Origin: Bryobacterales bacterium
Lineage (GTDB): Bacteria > Acidobacteriota > Terriglobia > Bryobacterales > Bryobacteraceae
Length of the DNA stretch: 64,000 nucleotides
NCBI GenBank assembly: GCA_016789905.1
Contig: JAEUQC010000130.1
Location: 186,001-250,000, forward strand
Direction: 5' to 3'
The translations under genes were made by a program, and so were the position numbers. Each line of letters starts with the position of its first letter. Within the stretch, counting starts at the first letter, position 1. A model generated the notes under the pieces. That model was given only the letters and a program-made list of their open reading frames with translations. It was not told the DNA's origin and did not search any database. This document shows positions 61,492 to 64,000 of the stretch, one piece after another.

Positions 61492-63570
61492 TTGCGGCTG
61501 GCCCTATTGGCAACCCTATCATTCGTCGCCGCGGCGCAGACGGCGCCGTTGACGATGGCGACCTACGACATGTTCCGGTACGCGGTGACGGGCCGGGCAT
61601 TTACGTACAAGTTTGCCCCCGGCGGGGGCACGGCGCCGTATGTGTTTTCCGTGGAGGAAGGGTCGGCGCTGCCGCCTGGATTACGGCTAAACGCCGAGAC
61701 CGGGGAACTGGCCGGCACGGTGCCGCAAACGGGCGAATTCCGCCATATCGTGTGCGTAACGGATGCGGCGCGGGCGCAGATTTGCGTGCCGTTTCTAGTG
61801 ATTGCGGTGGCCAATGAAACGGACCGGTACATTGAATTACCTCCGGCGCGAGTGACAACCGAATACCAGAACATTGTGGCGCAGCCGGGCGAGTTCGCCG
61901 AGTTTGCCTACGACCCGGTTTCCGGCTCGCTGCCGCCGGGAATGGTGCTGGAAATCACGGGCCGGTTGTACGGAATTCCGCGCGCGCCGAATGGGGCTTG
62001 GGCGTTCAGGATACGGGCGAAGGATTTTGAGGGAAATACCGTGATCCGGCCGCACGTGATTCGCGTGCTGGGGCCGCTGGCGGCCACCACAGTTATGCCG
62101 AATGGGTTCAGCGCCACCGAGTATTCGGCGCAGTTGGCGGCCATCGGCGACGAGCCGCCGCATGTGTGGACCGTGCGCCGCGGGCCGCTGCCGCCGGGCT
62201 ATGTATTGAGCGAGAACGGACGGATCACCGGGCTCAGCAATCAGCCCGGGCGATATGCCTTCATGCTGCGGGTGACCGATAAGACGCTGGCGAGCCACGA
62301 CCGGGAGATGGTGCTGACCGTGGAAGCCACGCTGCCGCCGATGCAGATTTCCAATAACACGCTGCCGGGCGGCGCGGTGGGTGTTCCGTATCGCCAGCAG
62401 GTGAATCTCTCGGGCGGCCGTCCTCCCTATTCGTTCCGGATACTGGGCACTCTGCCTCCGGGCATCACACTATCACCCACCGCGCTGCTGAGCGGCACGC
62501 CGACGGCCGAAGGCAGCTATACGTTCACGCTGCAGGTGACTGACGTATCGGGAACCACGTATTCGAAAACGTTGTCGATTGTAGTGGGAAATCTGCGGTA
62601 TTCAGGTGTTTCCACGGCATCGTTCTTCGCGCAGGAAGCGGGCAGCTTGACGCTGACGGCCGAAGGCGGCACGGCGCCGTACCGATGGGCGGTTGTGTCC
62701 GGCGGATTCCCGAATGGCATTGCGCTATCGGAGGCGGGCGTATTGTCGGGAACGGCGACGGCGGCGGCTTCGGCGACGGCGACCATCCGGCTGACCGACG
62801 CAAGTGGCCGAACGCTTGAATTTCCGCTGACGGTGGCGGTGGGCGCGGCGCGGCCGGTGATTTCAAGCGGCGGCGTGGCGAACGGCGCGTCGTTCGCGGC
62901 CGGGGCGATTGCGCCGGGGGAAATTGTGACGCTTTTTGGGGCGCGAATGGGACCGGCGACGCTGGCGCCGTTCACGCTGGATTCGACGGGGCGGGTGCCA
63001 GGCGCGTTGGCCGGGACGCGGGTGCTGTTTGGCGGCCAGCCGGCGCCATTGTTGTACGTAAGCGCGGGGCAGGTTGGGGCGATTGTGCCCTATTCGGTAG
63101 CCGGGAGGACGACGGTGGATGTGGTCGTGGACGCCAATGGAGTGCGTTCGGCGGCGCTGAATGTGCCGCTAGCGGCGTCGGCGCCCGGGCTTTTCACGGT
63201 GGATGCCTCGGGCAAAGGGCAGGCGGCGGCGTTGAACCAGGATGGAACGCTGAACGCGAGGACGGCGGCGGCCCGCGCCGGAGATGTCGTGGTGTTGTTT
63301 GGAACGGGGGAAGGGCAAACGCTGCCGGCGGGAGTCGATGGCGGGCTCACCAGAGCGGAGACGGCCCGGCCGGTGCTGCCGGTGCGAGTGACTGTTGGCG
63401 GGAAAGAAGGCCAGGTGTTGTATGCCGGCGGGGCGCCGGGCCTGGTGGCCGGAGTTTTTCAGGTGAATGTGCGGATCCCGGCGGATGCCGCGGCTGGCGA
63501 CGCGGTTCCAGTGGTACTGCGGGTGGGGGAGAATGCCAGTGCAAACGGGGTGAGTTTAGCCATCCGGTAA
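61492..63570 (+). CDS. Ig-like (putative Ig/He_PIG) repeat protein with TIGR03437 C-terminus
   Basis: 692-aa secreted protein starting at TTG 61492 (GGAGGG upstream; signal RLALLATLSFVAAAQ). Residues about 20-455 contain Ig-like repeats with the He_PIG hallmark LPPGL..(NAETGELAGT, LPPGMVLEITGRLYGIPRAP, LPPGYVLSENGRITGLSNQP, LPPGITLSPTALLSGTPTAE). The last about 230 residues are the TIGR03437 'Solibacter uncharacterized C-terminal domain': VANGASFAAGAIAPGEIVTL, FGARMGPATL, VLFGGQPAPLLYVSAGQVGA, IVPYSVAGRTTVDVVVDANG, DVVVLFGTGEGQTLPAGVDG. This domain marks Solibacter-type acidobacteria; its role, perhaps surface anchoring, is unknown. Confidence 0.92.
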   Translation: MRLALLATLSFVAAAQTAPLTMATYDMFRYAVTGRAFTYKFAPGGGTAPYVFSVEEGSALPPGLRLNAETGELAGTVPQTGEFRHIVCVTDAARAQICVPFLVIAVANETDRYIELPPARVTTEYQNIVAQPGEFAEFAYDPVSGSLPPGMVLEITGRLYGIPRAPNGAWAFRIRAKDFEGNTVIRPHVIRVLGPLAATTVMPNGFSATEYSAQLAAIGDEPPHVWTVRRGPLPPGYVLSENGRITGLSNQPGRYAFMLRVTDKTLASHDREMVLTVEATLPPMQISNNTLPGGAVGVPYRQQVNLSGGRPPYSFRILGTLPPGITLSPTALLSGTPTAEGSYTFTLQVTDVSGTTYSKTLSIVVGNLRYSGVSTASFFAQEAGSLTLTAEGGTAPYRWAVVSGGFPNGIALSEAGVLSGTATAAASATATIRLTDASGRTLEFPLTVAVGAARPVISSGGVANGASFAAGAIAPGEIVTLFGARMGPATLAPFTLDSTGRVPGALAGTRVLFGGQPAPLLYVSAGQVGAIVPYSVAGRTTVDVVVDANGVRSAALNVPLAASAPGLFTVDASGKGQAAALNQDGTLNARTAAARAGDVVVLFGTGEGQTLPAGVDGGLTRAETARPVLPVRVTVGGKEGQVLYAGGAPGLVAGVFQVNVRIPADAAAGDAVPVVLRVGENASANGVSLAIR

Positions 63571-64000
63571 ATTCTGTGTTATAGTGAAATCCTACCCGAA
63601 AGTGGTGTGCGCGGACGGGCGAGTTGACACTCGTTTGTTTGTTCGGTACACTTGTGGGGTTTGCTGTAACGCAGTACCTGTAGTGCAGAGAGTTGTTCCT
63701 TCTGCTTCTGACTACCGCCTCACGTTGTCGATGGTGCAATGCCGGAGATGGTTGAGGCCCGGTTAGAGGTCAGTCCCGCTACTCGCCAGGACGCAAGCGC
63801 CTTCCCAGAGTATGGACTGTTTCCGAAGATCTACTTCCTAGCACAATCCAAAGTGCAAGAAACAGGGCAATGGCCTTTCCGAGTGCCCGCGCCTGTTTCT
63901 ATCCGATCCTGTGGCTGTAATCCAATGGCGCCCGCCGGGAGATTGCATCGCCGAGAGGGTCATTTAGAACCGAATTCCAATTTTTGTTGCAATTGCAAGG
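63571..64000. other. 430-nt region with promoter and hairpin-rich leader, runs off the edge
   Basis: No CDS supported. The left part holds a sigma-70 promoter (listed). Downstream hairpins: GTAGT-GCAGA/TCTGC..ACTAC (63680-63715); GCAC/GTGC (63841-63856); AGAAACAGG/CCTGTTTCT (63858-63900, 9 bp perfect with inner GGCA/TGCC). A 12-bp palindrome TTGCAATTGCAA lies at 63987-63998. A leader RNA for a gene beyond the window is likely. Confidence 0.5.
63624..63652 (+). promoter_or_regulatory. Sigma-70-type promoter
   Basis: TTGACA (63624-63629) matches the -35 consensus exactly. A 17-nt spacer is followed by TACACT (63647-63652), four of six -10 positions. It points rightward into the hairpin-rich leader. 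Confidence 0.65.

Noticed and set aside
63740..63800. tRNA or cobalamin-riboswitch look-alike (GGTTAGAGGTCAGTCCCGC)
   Set aside because: No cloverleaf arms or B12-box could be completed around it.

Overview
The window looks like chromosome of an Acidobacteriota member of the Bryobacterales/Solibacter type. The evidence is an Oar-like TonB-dependent receptor, a protein ending in the Solibacter-enriched TIGR03437 domain, a PEP-CTERM protein, three secreted sulfatases, quinoprotein/cytochrome c fusions, a propeller-phosphoesterase, and many Tat- or Sec-exported sugar isomerase and ThuA-type proteins. G+C is high, coding is dense and many genes meet in ATGA or GTGA overlaps. I see no rRNA, tRNA, CRISPR array, transposase or phage gene.

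Layout. 1-1.8 kb: 5' part of a TonB receptor (minus strand, runs off the edge). 1.9-4 kb: LamG protein and a seven-heme cytochrome with TPRs. 4-9.2 kb: minus-strand operon of ABC ATPase, FtsX-type permease, LolA-like protein and beta-barrel. 9.2-10.5 kb: MscS channel and a small helical protein. 10.5-14.9 kb: minus-strand operon of ECF sigma, anti-sigma-like membrane protein, unknown beta-rich protein and a lipoprotein CHAT/TPR protease. 15-17.6 kb: small secreted proteins around rbfA. 17.6-19.2 kb: FliA/WhiG-type sigma gene behind a roughly 700-nt leader that holds what looks like an undescribed structured RNA. 19.2-24.7 kb: nusB, ribH, lepA and a NarX/NarL-like two-component pair. 24.8-32.6 kb: sugar isomerase-like, propeller-phosphoesterase, NIPSNAP and quinoprotein genes. 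32.8-41 kb: three sulfatases, a DUF4965 glutaminase-like protein and a URO-D-like protein. 41.1 kb: lone PAAR protein. 41.6-48.6 kb: seven-gene TetR/TolC/HlyD/ABC efflux operon like E. coli cecR-ybhGFSR. 48.6-52.5 kb: VAO-type flavoprotein, PEP-CTERM protein and an acyltransferase-like protein. 53.1-61.4 kb: secreted hydrolases and aldolase-, isomerase-, ThuA- and sialidase-type proteins. 61.5-63.6 kb: Ig-like/TIGR03437 protein, then a good promoter and a hairpin-rich leader running off the right edge.

How it fits together. Most genes suit a soil heterotroph that breaks down sulfated or complex organic matter outside the cytoplasm, with several export systems and periplasmic redox proteins. 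The parts most worth attention are the closed multi-hairpin RNA at 17.68-17.94 kb, the ECF/CHAT-lipoprotein operon, the ABC/LolA-like/barrel operon, and the paired Cys/His-rich protein and CPCC propeller at 59.7-61.4 kb. All family calls come from reading the translations by eye; no database search was run.
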